From assembly GCF_051020765.1 (NCBI RefSeq), contig NC_134943.1:11470001-11534000 (forward strand): a DNA stretch of 64,000 nucleotides, read 5' to 3'. The DNA comes from Lasioglossum baleicum. Lineage: Eukaryota; Arthropoda; Insecta; Hymenoptera; Halictidae. A program made the translations under genes and the position numbers. The notes under the pieces were generated by a model. That model was not told where the DNA came from. It ran no database searches and worked only from the letters and a program-made list of their open reading frames with translations. The first letter of the stretch is position 1; each line of letters opens with the position of its first letter. Shown here piece after piece: positions 35,250 to 46,888 of the stretch.

Positions 35250-36821
35250 GTTGGCGAGGATCACGGGATCAAGGATTATGAACAATGAATACATTCTAAC
35301 AATCTTTAATGAACAAAAATCTATTCAACGTATCATCACACACATTTCAAGAAAGTAAAAATTCTACAGAGAAGAAAATCATGTTTTACAACGCTACAGT
35401 TTGATAGTCAAAGTTCAGAGCCGCACGAGCATAAATTTCCGACAATATTTAATTCCAAAATGTTGCATTCAGTTCGCGTGAATGCTGCCCCTTTTTCTTT
35501 CGCTTGTTCAGGCAGCTTTAAGTGTCACTCACGTTTCCGTGCTGGTTAAATACGGTAAAAGAACGGTGCTCGTAACACGCCTCGCACAAGACACGAAAAA
35601 TGCTTCGTTAATTAAGACGAACACGTTAAACGCGGCAATTTTCCCGTGCAATAATTCTGAAAAGTTATTATCCGAACGCTTGAGGCCCGGCATTATGAGA
35701 CTTTTAAAAATAGTCTTTGTACGCGGCCCATCCCCGCATTTATAAACCCCGGAGTCGGTAAACTGCAACGTCGGTTTACAAAATGGCGACCATTCAGAAG
35801 CCGCTGCTTGAGGATGCTCTTTCAATTCGGGCTTTTGACGCTATTAAACCTTAGACCGCGACTTTCGTGCGCGTCTCGTTGATGTAAAACACGAGCGAGA
35901 GGGAGAGGAGAAACGAAGCTGAAAGAATCATCGGCTGCAGCACGTTGTCCGAACGACGTTCGAAATGTAATTGCTCCGAAAAACGTGGAAAAAAAACCGG
36001 TGAAAGAGCCCTCGGTACTCTGAATGCGAACCAATATTTTCCAAAAACTGCGTTTCCAAACACGACGCGTAAAAGGGGGAAAAATATAACGCAAGTTAAC
36101 GCGGTGAATGGTATTAAAAAATTCATTTAGCACTCGGATTAAACATTCAACGATTCGTCAAGTTTCTACGTGCATTCTTTTCCACTCTGCAGAATTTTTG
36201 CATGGTTTTCACGCACTCGATTCCGCAACCGGTGAAACCCGAAACCGCGGAAGTGCCGAATGAAAAATGAAGCTCTCCGATCATTAAAATTTTAATGAAT
36301 ATTTAAAAAACATCTCTCGTAACTTCTTCCGCCGGAAGGTTCGAAAATAATTCTACTCGCGTTTCGTTTCTGCATGAAGTTTGAACAGCCTGAGTGGAAA
36401 GTATTGGTGTTTGAAGTTGAAAAGCTGGTAGAACGCTTTTGAATGGTTCTTCGAGATGAATAGTTCTGAAAATAACCCTCGGCTCGTAGAACGGGGGTGA
36501 AATGGTTTCGACAGCGCTGTTGAAACGCCTACCCTGATCACAGACTGGAAACTAGCATAGCAGTTTATACTAGTGTGCCCTTTTATACTATTTCGCAACT
36601 GTTTAAAGGAACTTTAGCTCTGAATTGTAGAATGCTTTGAAAAGAATTGAAAATGTTTAATGTTTCTCGGTTTTCTGCACGGCGCTTTGAAAAGAATTCA
36701 ATGTAGCTCGTGAAATTTTCTTTAACCCTCTCTGACCAGACTTGGCGGATGAAAATGATTTGGAAACGGGAAAATTGGTAGATCAGGCTTTCGAAGGTGG
36801 AGTTGGCTTCAAGATATAATA
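35250..36821. other. Spacer before the minus-strand terminal exon
   Basis: I see no coding exon or clear repeat. If the 36979-37115 exon is terminal, this stretch would contain its 3' UTR on the minus strand. Overlapping ORFs near 35822-36133 appear in two frames and look like chance. Confidence 0.4.
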
Positions 36822-36964
36822 TTAGATGATTGCATAAGTTCGTGCCCGATTTTCATAGATGTTGCAAATTTCTAATTGTAGAAAAGAATGACGACTGTAT
36901 TCTTTAAAATTGAACCGTTGAATTTTATTTTGATAATCAACCACGAGCTTATGCAATAATAATT
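36822..36964. mobile_element. mariner-type MITE
   Basis: The inverted ends are TTGCATAAGTTCGTG near 36830 and CACGAGCTTATGCAA ending near 36955. A TTAGATGA lead and flanking TA suit mariner/Tc1 insertion. It ends about 15 bases beyond the stop codon of the neighbouring minus-strand exon, so it would lie in that gene's 3' UTR or adjoining intron. Confidence 0.7.
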
Positions 36965-36978
36965 AATGATACACCCAC

Positions 36979-37115
36979 CTAAAGATTGTCCATCATTTCG
37001 GAAAGGGTCAGCCTGGAGGTGGACATTGCGACGCCACTGTCGCTGCTGCTCTGCACGCTGCTGTGATCATCGGTGTCCGACTGGTTGCTCGTATAACCGG
37101 TCACGTCTACATCAT
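36979..37115 (-). CDS. Terminal coding exon of an unrecognised minus-strand gene
   Basis: On the minus strand a strong acceptor (CTCTTTTCTGTTACAG) precedes 137 bases that are open in only one frame (phase 2 entry). That frame gives 44 residues and a TAG at 36979-36981. The peptide is Ser/Asp-rich: GYTSNQSDTDDHSSVQSSSD, then SGVAMSTSRLTLSEMMDNL. Such serine-rich tails are common at the end of signalling or scaffold proteins, and SDSGVA could be a kinase-regulated motif. A donor-like GTGGGT follows the stop directly. The upstream exons must lie to the right of 37115, and none was found in the window, so a very long last intron is implied. I do not recognise the gene. Confidence 0.65.
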
Positions 37116-38600
37116 CTGTAACAGAAAAGAGGGAAACCATGAAATTCAGCGCAAATATACAATTGAATATCAGAAAAATGTCAACACAAAATTCCCGAGT
37201 CCCACAACGAACTCCTCCATAAAATAAGAGTCGACTCGTTCAAGTCAGATATCAGCGGAGAACCCCTAACGTCACCCCAGTGTCGATCTGGCAACGGCGG
37301 CTTTATCAGCGCGTTACCGAAAGATCAGTGTCCCTTTCGATACACTAAAGCTCGCTATCACTCTCAGTTCCTTTAGAAAATATCTCGTAAAAACATCTCT
37401 TAAAAGTGGCGTATTGTCGCGATTGTGTGCTGGGCGTTCGAGAGAAAAGGTGGAAAAATCGTCTATCCAGTCGCGTTCGCAAAATGTCGAGAAAGAACGA
37501 ACAAAAAGAGAGACAGGGAGAGAGAGAGAGGAAAAAAGGAAAATCCAGCATCCCCTTATCGCGCATCTCCTTGACCTGTAGCGATGCTCGTTCCCCGTCG
37601 CCGAGGAGAAAGGAGCTCGTCTGGGGATTTTATGAATCGTAACTCGCGAGGAACGGGAGGAGCCACGTCAAAGTCTCGTTAAACTAGTTTCGCGGCGATC
37701 GAGCGACCTTCGACCTTTTCGCGCCGGATATGTCCCCGGCAGCTGCCCGAGGCGTATATCAAATTGTTTGCCGTTCTCGAATTCTACGGTTGCGTGTGCA
37801 GCCGGCGAAACTTTTTTATCAGAGAACGCCGCGACGCTCCCGCCCGCTCTTTCCTCTTGGCACAGAACCGAAAACCGCACCGGGAATATTGAGGATCCCG
37901 GCCCAGCCGAGAGAATATCGGCCCTTCGACAACACCCGCCGCAGTAAAACATCCGCGACTTTCGCCTCCGTGAAATACAGCCCGGCCCCTCTGCGCCCAC
38001 GCCTTTGCGCCGCCAGATGCGACGCCGCCGAAACCGGCGCTCTGCACCTTTCGCCGTTCGCGAGACAATTGACGGGTATTTTCATTGATGATCATATAAA
38101 TTTGGAATATACTTTAGCTCTCTCCTAAACAATTCTTATGGAATACAGTAAAAAAACAACGAAGATACTCGGCGTTTCCGGGTATTTTCCGTAACCGTTT
38201 CAGTGTGCGCCGACTCGATTTATTGTACGTTGAACCTCGAGCGAGTGTGTACGGTCGCGCGGAGCGGTGCGGACTTTTTTCACACAGGCGCTGTTACGCT
38301 CCCACTTATAAATTGCTGATTTACACGACCGCGATAATACCATTGCCGCTCCTTGTGTTGCGGCTTTCCTCGTCGCGCGACGCTGCTTTTTGCGAGCGGC
38401 CGCAGCCGCGGCTCAGCTCGGCTCGGCTCGGCTCGGCTAGCGATTCGCGATCCGCGAACCCGGTAAAAGGCGTATTACTCGGTAACTCAGCTCCTTTTTG
38501 CGGCCGTCGCGACGCCGCGCGTTTACTTCCACCTTAAACGACCCTTCCGAAACGTAAGAAACGCTCGACGAGGGTACAGCGCGCGCCAAAACCAGCGGCG
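37116..38600. other. GC-rich, CpG-rich stretch without a gene
   Basis: From about 37640 to 38540 the base composition turns GC-rich with many CpGs and overlapping ORFs in four or more frames, including a CTCGG pentamer repeat near 38414-38437. Open frames on all sides are expected from base composition, so none is called. It could be a CpG island with regulatory function, probably in an intron of the gene ending at 36979. Confidence 0.4.
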
Positions 38601-38902
38601 ATGCATTCACCATGCTTTACTCGTTAGTTGATTGCACGTTTTCCCTACACTACCTTCCTGGAAGCCTACCAACCCGTCTGATTTAACCTGTGCGCACTAT
38701 CCTGCTTGCCAGTTATTTTTTATACGAACATTTGTCTGCCTCTTGTCGATCCGACACGCTTCTCCTTGATTCTCGAAGGGTTTACTTTGCACATCGTTTC
38801 GTTATTTCGGAGAATACTTTTATTAATTTGCTCCGTAAGTTCTCTGCACCACCCTCAAATTATTTCGAGACTTCGATACACGCGAGATTTAAAGCTCGAA
38901 AC

Positions 38903-39267
38903 TAGAGCTGTTACTTTCCTTCGAAGGTCGAAGATTTTGAAGCTTCGAAGATTCGAACTTCGGACCTTCGATTTCTGAAACTTCGAAGGTGATGAGAATC
39001 GAAGTTTCGAAGCTTCGAAATTCGGACCTCCGTAGTACATTATTAGAGAATTAAAACAAAAGGAGTTTCGAAGCTATGAACTTCGAAATTTCATTGATAC
39101 AATTACAGACACTCTTACATTTCGAAAAAATACGCCCCCACAGCTAACAGATTGATCAAGTTACAACTTCATACGATTCGAACACTTCGAAACTTCGTGC
39201 ACTTCGAAGTTCCCTTCGTTCCTTCGAATCTTCGAAGAGACGAAGCTTCGGAAAAGTAACAGCCCTG
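38903..39267. mobile_element. hAT-like MITE, family C, with TTCGAAG array
   Basis: The left end is TAGAGCTGTTACTTTCC and the inverse of the right end is CAGGGCTGTTACTTTTCC. The flanks CTCGAAAC are an identical 8-base target duplication (38895-38902, 39268-39275). The interior repeats TTCGAAG and CTTCGAA many times in both senses, so it can pair with itself at many registers. No ORF. Confidence 0.88.
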
Positions 39268-39439
39268 CTCGAAACTGTGTTTTAAATGCAGAAATGATAA
39301 AGCTCGTTCAATGATTAAGCAACTGAGAAACGAGTTTCTAATTGAATTTTGAAATCTCGATCTTAACGAAACAGATAAAGCAGGGCTGCATTACAAAGAA
39401 GATTCTCCGCGAAAATGTCGAGAAAAGCGGAGCGCAATA

Positions 39440-39545
39440 TCGAAGGAATGAAAAGGTAGCGAAAGAAGTGCATTATCAACGGGATAAAAGAGTAGCAAGA
39501 GAAGCACATTATCAAGAGAATAAAGAAGCAGGAAGAGAAGTTAGA
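39440..39545 (+). repeat. Short tandem repeat with open frame
   Basis: About two and a half units of roughly 45 bases. The frame 39342-39566 reads it as KVAKEVHYQRDK / RVAREAHYQENK. It has no splice or start support. It could be an exon of a repetitive basic protein or a plain minisatellite. Confidence 0.4.
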
Positions 39546-41219
39546 ATTTTTACTGAAAAGACTTAATTCGATGTAATTTTTGCGCGGCGAGTTACCTCCT
39601 CTTTAGTCGGGAGCGATTTACAATACTAATTGGCTGGAAAGTCATTGACTATGGGCTGGCATAATTTGTCCCTTGCTTTTGGGATCGAGATGTTTTATAC
39701 ATGGGCAGGGTGACGTAGTTCACGAAGTTACCTTTGCGGTCGAGGTGTCGTCCCGGGAGACTCAAACTGAATTGGCAAGTTAAACAATTTTCAAGACGTT
39801 CAATTTTAACGGAATAGATGGCGAATGTACTTAATTTGTTTTGAAACGCAAAGCTAATTTCATTCTGCTAATTTCACCGAATCTTACCTGATACATTTTA
39901 GCGAATACGTTCCCCACCCCAATCTCGAAGATCACTTCCACCCCCACGCTTTCTAAGTATTTGATACTCAAGAAAGTTCCGCGCCGCTTCTCGGTTTTGT
40001 CATTACTGAACGATACACGCGCACGCAGTATCACTTAAAACTTACGTATGCTTAAAGTTTATTTAACGACGAAATTAACGAACAACTTGTTTAACTATTA
40101 TCTACACGAGCATTTACTAAATCGGGGGTTGGAACGGTTCTTCGATACCAGCAGCGAAACCTTTCACAATAAACTTGTAAAAAGATTACTAGCCAACGAG
40201 CACGGTTCAACTATTAGTTGAGGTTATCAAATTCAACTATCAGTCATTATATTATACATGTATAAATCTAAATTACATGTATAAAGCCTAATGTCAATGC
40301 TGACAATAGGATGAGAGACAAATTACACATCAAATATATTATCCGACATTTCTCTCGGAAGTTCGGTCCTAAAAAAAAACCACTAAAACTTCGGCGATCC
40401 CTATTAGGCCAATAACGAACCAGCCCTAAGACGGTCTAACAACCTCCCGCCCCTCGAATTGACCAGAAAGAGCGTTTCCAGACGAACGCACCGGGTTCTA
40501 CTAGCTTCGGGTAGAATCGGTCGACGAGGTCTCTTCTTTGGGAGGTAACGATGATTTACAGGAAGAGGGCAAGCGTTTCGCGACTCGGTGGCCCCGGGTC
40601 TCCTTCCGGGGGTGAGCTGGCAGGACAAATTCCCAAGATTCGACCGCTTATTTCCGTGACAAGCTCGTATATCCTAAGACCGGCGACAAATTTTCCCATT
40701 GCCCTTAGGAAACCGACAAACTACGGCACGAAAGATGATTGGTGGTGGTTCCGTGTGTCGCGAGTGTCGTTCCCGAGGGAAAATCGGGGGTTGTTCGGGG
40801 GGAGTGGATTCGCGAAGGAGGACGATTCCATGGGTCGAGAGACGGGGCAAGCTTGTTCGTCGACGAAACGCTTCTTATTGGTGCCGCGCATCGTGGCCCG
40901 CGGCTATACGTTACGCTAAGGAGGCGAAACAGCCAACGAAATATACTCTTATTTCGCTCGCAGCCGCGACCGTAAAACCTGCACGGTGATAAAATCTTTC
41001 TGATAATTTATACGAGTCGTGCCGGGACGACGGCCGGATGCGACAATGGATCTATACTCTATACGTACGCGAGGCCGCGCATAGGCGCTGCCACCGCCAA
41101 AACTTTTTTCCTCGTCGACCTCCACGATTCTTCTTCTTCGCGAGCCCTTTTCACTCGAGAATGAACCTTGGTCCGGTTCGGATCCAATCGTATCTTTTAT
41201 TCACTCGAAAATTAAACAT

Positions 41220-41425
41220 TTCTTCCGATCCAGAATAATTCCATTCTATGTATATTATATTTTTTCTTTTTATGAATATGAAATTGATATAATACCTCAT
41301 ACAACACTTAGATGTTTAGTACTTGATTAGATACGGATATATTTAATAATGTAAACGATATTTTGAATAATGGTACAGCAATGTTTAAAGACGACTCTCT
41401 GAGTCACCAAACTGAGTTAACCACT
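41220..41425. repeat. Copy of an interspersed repeat (AATAATTCCATTCTAT type)
   Basis: Shares order and sequence with 54020-54215: CTTCCGA(T/C)C(C/T)AGAATAA, then TGAATAT(G/A)AAATTGAT, then GAATAATGGTACAGCA, then GAGTC. A shorter relative lies at 60580-60710. A hAT-like family B MITE is inserted just past its end. Confidence 0.6.
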
Positions 41426-41436
41426 TGAATTTGTGG

Positions 41437-41854
41437 CAGAGTTGTGCAGAATTACAATTACTCCAGGAATTATAATTACAAAGTAATTGAATTACATCGT
41501 AATTCGGTCATATCGTAATGTATAATGCAGATCTTCATTCAATTAAATTACAATGTAATTCGTAATTGCAATTGGAGTACAATTATAAAATGGCGTGACG
41601 TATTTATGAACGAGGACGAGGAATAGAAACTATGCCGGATAGACAGCAAACAGGTATATGAAAGAAAAGCAGAAAAATATATCGCACTTCTGCAAAGTTC
41701 TGGGCTATAATTTGGAGAGCTGTATTTTAATTATATTATATTTCAATTACACATCTGAGTAGATACTTATGTAATTCAGTTACTACGTAGTTAAATTACT
41801 ACATAATTGAACTACAATGTAATTCAATTGTGTAATTGAATTAGCACAACTCTG
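41437..41854. mobile_element. hAT-like MITE, family B, with TAATTACAATT-type array
   Basis: The ends are CAGAGTTGTGCAGAA and the inverse of CAGAGTTGTGCTAAT. The flanks ATTTGTGG are identical (41429-41436, 41855-41862). The outer parts of the interior are arrays of AATTACAATGTAATT-like, self-complementary motifs. The centre (about 41585-41720) is a unique segment without an ORF. Confidence 0.9.
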
Positions 41855-42283
41855 ATTTGTGGCAGGCTGGTCTCAAACATTCATCTTTGTCTTCGATTAT
41901 TATTGAATGAAAATGTCCAACTTCATTTTTGTTGCACATATTGTCATATATGACCGACTTCCGTCGTAGTTAATAATTGCAGGGCACAAGCACCGCTCAA
42001 GTTTTTCGTTGAACGTACGAGGAATTTTTTTGAAAACTACCATTTCAGAGTTCTACCTATTCTTCCCCATTCTGCCGTCGGAATTGTCCCCGCAGTTTCC
42101 GTTCTGTTTAATTTCTCCTTTAGACTGGTTCCTCTTCTACATTCGCGTCCCTTTCTCTCCGGTCACGAGTGTGCTTCTACCATTCTTGGCCCTTTTTCTC
42201 CCTTTTTCTGCGCCCTTTTTCGATGCACGCATACACGTCGGCTCGCAGACCGAGTCTGGGCGTGGGTGTCGGCGACGGTTATA

Positions 42284-42450
42284 CAGGGTGAACGGTAACT
42301 GGTGGCGCAACCGAGAATCGGGTAATTCTGAATGAAAAAATTCGTCGAAAATGTAGAATCAAACACGAAGCCCGACGCAAGAAATTATATCCTACATTCT
42401 CAACGAATTTTTTCATGTGGAATCACCCGGTTTAATGTGGAATCACCCTG
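42284..42450. mobile_element. Small TA-flanked foldback MITE
   Basis: The ends CAGGGTGA and TCACCCTG lie next to TA on both sides. Inner arms AAAAAATTCGTCGAAAATGTA and ATTCTCAACGAATTTTTTC pair imperfectly. The size and TA site suit mariner-type relics. Confidence 0.6.
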
Positions 42451-43329
42451 TATTTCAGAAACGTATTACACCGACGGTGTTCACGGTAACGTAGACCGCC
42501 TTGAGGGCCGATTTAATCCTGACACTGATCACCGAGTTCAATATCGACTATTTTCATGGCCTAGGCGGATATCGAGTGCCGCCGTGGGCGCAATTATCGA
42601 CCCCTACCGCCACACTCCCTTGAACTTCCTGTTCTTTATGTGTAATTTCGGCGCTTAATGAATAATCCTCCACGCGAAATGGTACTTGCCTTCTCTTAAC
42701 CGATCGAGCATCGGGTTTCGATGCTAGGAAACGCGTTGCACATTCTTGCATACCGCGTGGTCTCATTTCTTTCTCGTTCGTGTCGACAGCCTCGGCATCT
42801 ATCTTAGAACTATTATACAATGAACTAAGCTGATAATATCGTAGAAAATGATTGCACGACAATCGATTTGGACTCATTTGAAAGCTGAAAGCCTCGAGAA
42901 GGAACCTCTAGACCCCTGCCGGTGGAAACAACGCACAGTGGTGGCGAACGCGAATGTAGTTGAACAACAATCAAAAATCACATTTTCGCAGAAGAGCGCG
43001 AAACATGTTGGGACTTCTTTCTAGTGAAACGGTTGGTAAGGGTCAATGAGCATATATATTAATTAAAAGCAAAATGCATTTAATTTTTTAAATGTCACTA
43101 AGTATTTTTTATCACATATTGTTGTAGATTGTTGTAGAAGAAGAATTCGATGACTACTTAACTACGGCTTTGGGTCTTAAAATAATGCTGGAATAATTTT
43201 GTCCAGCTAGATTCGCGATCGGCACCACTGTGCGTAGCGAGTGCATCGGACGGCTAGAAAAATGGACACTATCTCGCAGTAATCGAAGCGTTATAACAAC
43301 CAGCCTCTCACCCTGCAACACTCTAGAGC

Positions 43330-43358
43330 AGAGAGAGAGAGAGAGAGAGAGAGAGAGC
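43330..43358. repeat. (GA)n microsatellite
   Basis: A GA run of about 29 bases on the plus strand. Confidence 0.95.
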
Positions 43359-44504
43359 CTCCTAGCTTCCGAAATCCCGTGGAACGTCCCGTCTAAATAT
43401 AGAATCGCCGTACAGCCGCGAACCTGTTCATTTCCGCAGCTTCCGTGCAAAAACAAGCCGGGGCGTGCACTCGTTGCTAGCCGGGCTCCCGTGTTACTTT
43501 AATTAAACTCCGGGGCGCTAAGTGTGTCCGGTGCAGCGAGTCGCGAACAGTTCCCTCGGAACCGAAGGAAATTATCGGAACGGTTTCCGGGGAAGGAGGG
43601 AGGAGAAGATCGTATTTTTTGTCAATTATAGAAATGGCGAAACTGCGATGGTACGGGAGAATTCAGCGGTGGGATGGGGGTGGGGGGGTGGAAGGAGGAA
43701 GAGAGGACCGTTAAGCCAGCAGATCGCGAAATCAGCGGATCCGAGTGGGCGTAGCTGGGCGCGCGAAAAAATGTGAACAATATTCGACGGTCGCTTTCAT
43801 GGATCCGGTAAAATACGAAAATTGGACAACGCTTCGTGTTATTGGACAGCCGGCCGTAGGGGCACGTGCGTGTGTGCCCGGTCACGGAACGCGGCTCGAT
43901 ATATCGATTCCGAAGCGGAATTCGCGGCGGCGCGGCGCGGGGCGCGCGAGGACGCTTTCGAATCGGGGATTGTTACCGCTTATATTTATGAGCCGCAGCT
44001 GTCTGATCGCATCTACAATTTACTACCGCGCGTCCCGCGCACCTGCGTTTTTTAAATTATCTCGCGAGAAGCCCCGCGAACAGTATTACCGTATGACACG
44101 AATTATTCGATCGTATTGAGCCAGCCCCCCCCCCCTTCTCCGCCGGTTGTTTATCATATTGTCGGCCATGGTACGCGCTCGCGCCGCTCGTGAATTATCG
44201 GCCGAATTCGCCGCTACCGTTGACGCGTTAACGCTGTCGACAGCGAGCCGGCCCGTGATAACGGGATACTGTCTTTGGGGAGCTGGCGGGACGCGGATTG
44301 GCCGAGGGATCCTCGAATCTGCAGCCCGCGAACTAGCGCTAGTTTTGTTTCAATTGAAACGGCGCAAATTTAATTGTCCATTCAAATTGAAGTCTACATT
44401 GTCGCAACAAGCTTCGAACTTCGATAGATTACTCTAAGGCGGGCCTGGGTCCTCCCCTTCGTACTTCTGGATGCTCCCCACCAGATTTGTATTCCGTTAA
44501 TTAG

Positions 44505-44998
44505 CAGAGTTGCGCAGTAGTTAATTACATGAGTATTCAATTAAGATTTAATTAAAATTAATAAAAATTAAATGGTCCAAAACATAAAAATTAGTGGTTT
44601 GAAAGAACAATTACACTGAAGTAATCGTTAGACTCAATTACAATTACTGTAATCGTGTTAATTAATTGCAATTACTCCTGTCAATCACTTGTAATTGCAT
44701 TAAAATTACTTGAAATTGCAGAAATAAAATTACAATTACTTGAAATTGCAGAAATAAAATTACAATTACATATAATTGTAATTGGTGATTGCAATTACTT
44801 TGATTCCACCATTAATTGTAATTGCAATTACTTTGGCCCCACCAGTAATTGTAATTGCGAACCACAATTGCAATTACAGTGATTCGTCAAGTAATTGCAA
44901 TTACCAATTATCAATTACATGTAATTGTAATTTTATTTCTGCAATTTCAAATTACAGTAATTGTAATTATAATTGAAATTACGTTTTGCTCAACTCTG
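44505..44998. mobile_element. hAT-like MITE, family B, with TAATTGCAATTAC array
   Basis: The ends are CAGAGTTGCGCAGTA and the inverse of CAGAGTTGAGCAAAA. The flanks share TAATTAG (44498-44504, 44999-45005), 7 bases and possibly an eroded 8. The interior is an array of AATTGCAATTAC and AATTGTAATT motifs in both senses. Confidence 0.85.
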
Positions 44999-45020
44999 TA
45001 ATTAGTATTTTGTTTATAAG

Positions 45021-45140
45021 TAGACTGCGGATCTTTATGCAAGATAAAAATTGTCTGCATCGATTACAAGAAATGGAAACAAGCAATAAAAATTTTTTGA
45101 TGCATTCGCGACACTATGTACAAATGAATAATCTTTCATT
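45021..45140. repeat. hAT-like MITE, family A, truncated (left end only)
   Basis: A left terminus TAGACTGCGGATCTTTATGC is present at 45021. No matching right end is found, so the boundary is approximate. Confidence 0.6.
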
Positions 45141-46246
45141 GTAACCAAGTAAATCCGGCATTGTAACATTCCTTGTTTAGTTGGCAAACAAGGAATTGGA
45201 TTATAGGATCGAAATGACGGCTGACGTCCGAGAAAACTGCGTTACATTCCACTATCTTTAGCATGTGCGAGCGCGGTATATGTATACGCGGTCGAATTAA
45301 TCGAAAATAGACGGCCGGTCGCAGGATTGTAAATATGACGCCGAGTTTAATCTTCCCGCCGCTACGGAAATCGTTTCTCTTTCTCAACAAAGAGAGGGTA
45401 CCCTACATGGAGCACGTAAACGGGAGAGGGGGCAGGAAATTTATCGATGCGCGGCCTCGTTCGAAACAAAAAATGAGGCAATTTTTTCCGTGAAAATCGC
45501 GAGTATCTTATCCGCCGGTTATAAATTCGCTTCGTTTCCCGCGGATCGGAGAGACCGGCCGAATATTACGTTTTAATAATAAACGACGAGCGAAAATTGC
45601 TCGGCTGTTTATCTGATCCGACTTGCTTCCAAAACGTGTTGTCACTCGTTTAAAATACAAGATTGCTTTATTGTCGGCTCTTTTCTTCTTTTTCCTTTTT
45701 TATCGCGGCTTGACGAATAGCCGGACCGGTAGTTTCTCGATCGTTGATTCGATTAAACCTACATGATATTCCAGTAAGCTACAAGTACAACTCTCCGGTC
45801 CGATATGTCGTGACTTACAAGTGAACTGCTGGTCTCGCACACGCGATTTCTTCGAGATCCAGGATAGGATAGGAAGTTCGGGCAATGTAAGATTTGTATT
45901 TTATTCGTTGACGGTGCATTTAATTCGTTAAACGAGCATGGGTTCTTTAAATTGCTCTGCAAATACCCACGGTCCGCTGCTACTTCTTTAAATAGAAAAC
46001 GTTCTCGATAAAATCGTCTCTGAAAACGGTGGAACATTTTTTATCGTGGCCGCACTATGGATTTTAATGTAAATAGAGTGTCACCGACAGAGTACATAGA
46101 CACAAATATGTATAGGTTACTGCAAAGTCAAACAGAATTTTCGTCGGAAACATTTGTTCGTATCACCTGTGGTTTTTGGGTAATGGAATTTTATCTAGGA
46201 AACGGGTTTTTGAATCCACTGCATGACGTTATACATATATTGTAAC

Positions 46247-46361
46247 CTGAGTTGGGCAAAAATTTTATTCAAACAAAAATTTCGTCTCGGTTTAATACCT
46301 ACATGGAAAAAACCCATTCTATTTTAAATTTTCATTTAAATACAATTTTTGCCGAACTCTG
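46247..46361. mobile_element. hAT-like MITE, family B, minimal copy
   Basis: The ends are CTGAGTTGGGCAAAAAT and the inverse of CAGAGTTCGGCAAAAAT. Flanks ATTGTAAC and ATTATAAC match at 7 of 8 bases. At 115 bases it lacks the large arrays of the other copies. Confidence 0.8.
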
Positions 46362-46683
46362 ATTATAACATATTATGATACAATATACAATACGATACAA
46401 TAATTGCCGAGGTGAATCGAAAGAATTTTTTCCTTTACCAAAATGTTGGTTAAGCTTTCGTGTTTTCACTATTAATGAGAATTTAAGGAACTTAAGTAAA
46501 GGTAAAAGTAAGCTGTCCAAGATCAGAAAAATGTTCAAACTCGAAAATAAAATTTCGATTTGTAGAACTTTCAAGACATGATCGGAAAAATCAAAGACTA
46601 GGTTAATCCTCTCAAGTAATTACAAAGATATCCGAGGAGAAGCTCGTTTAGCCTCTACACTTGTTGGTCGAATAGATGATTAG

Positions 46684-46888
46684 TAGACTGCGCGGATCTT
46701 TATGCAAAATAAAAAATGTTTCCACTGACTGAAAGACACAGGCGCCAAATTAAAATTTCTGCCTTCTTTTAATTGCGTTATTAAGGTGAAGCTAATACAC
46801 TGGTGGTTCTAAATCGTTTTAATATGTCCGCTGTTTTAAATTGTACGTACACCTTTTTGTCATAAATCCATAAAAAATCCGCAGTCTA
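46684..46888. repeat. hAT-like MITE, family A, perfect target duplication
   Basis: The left end is TAGACTGCGCGGATC with a CG insertion and the right end is GATTTTTTATG-inverse plus CCGCAGTCTA. The 8-base flanks ATGATTAG are identical (46676-46683, 46889-46896). Confidence 0.9.

Noticed and set aside
40551..40989. Overlapping plus-strand ORFs near 40.6-41.0 kb
   Set aside because: Three frames are open together in GC-rich DNA, with no recognised motif.
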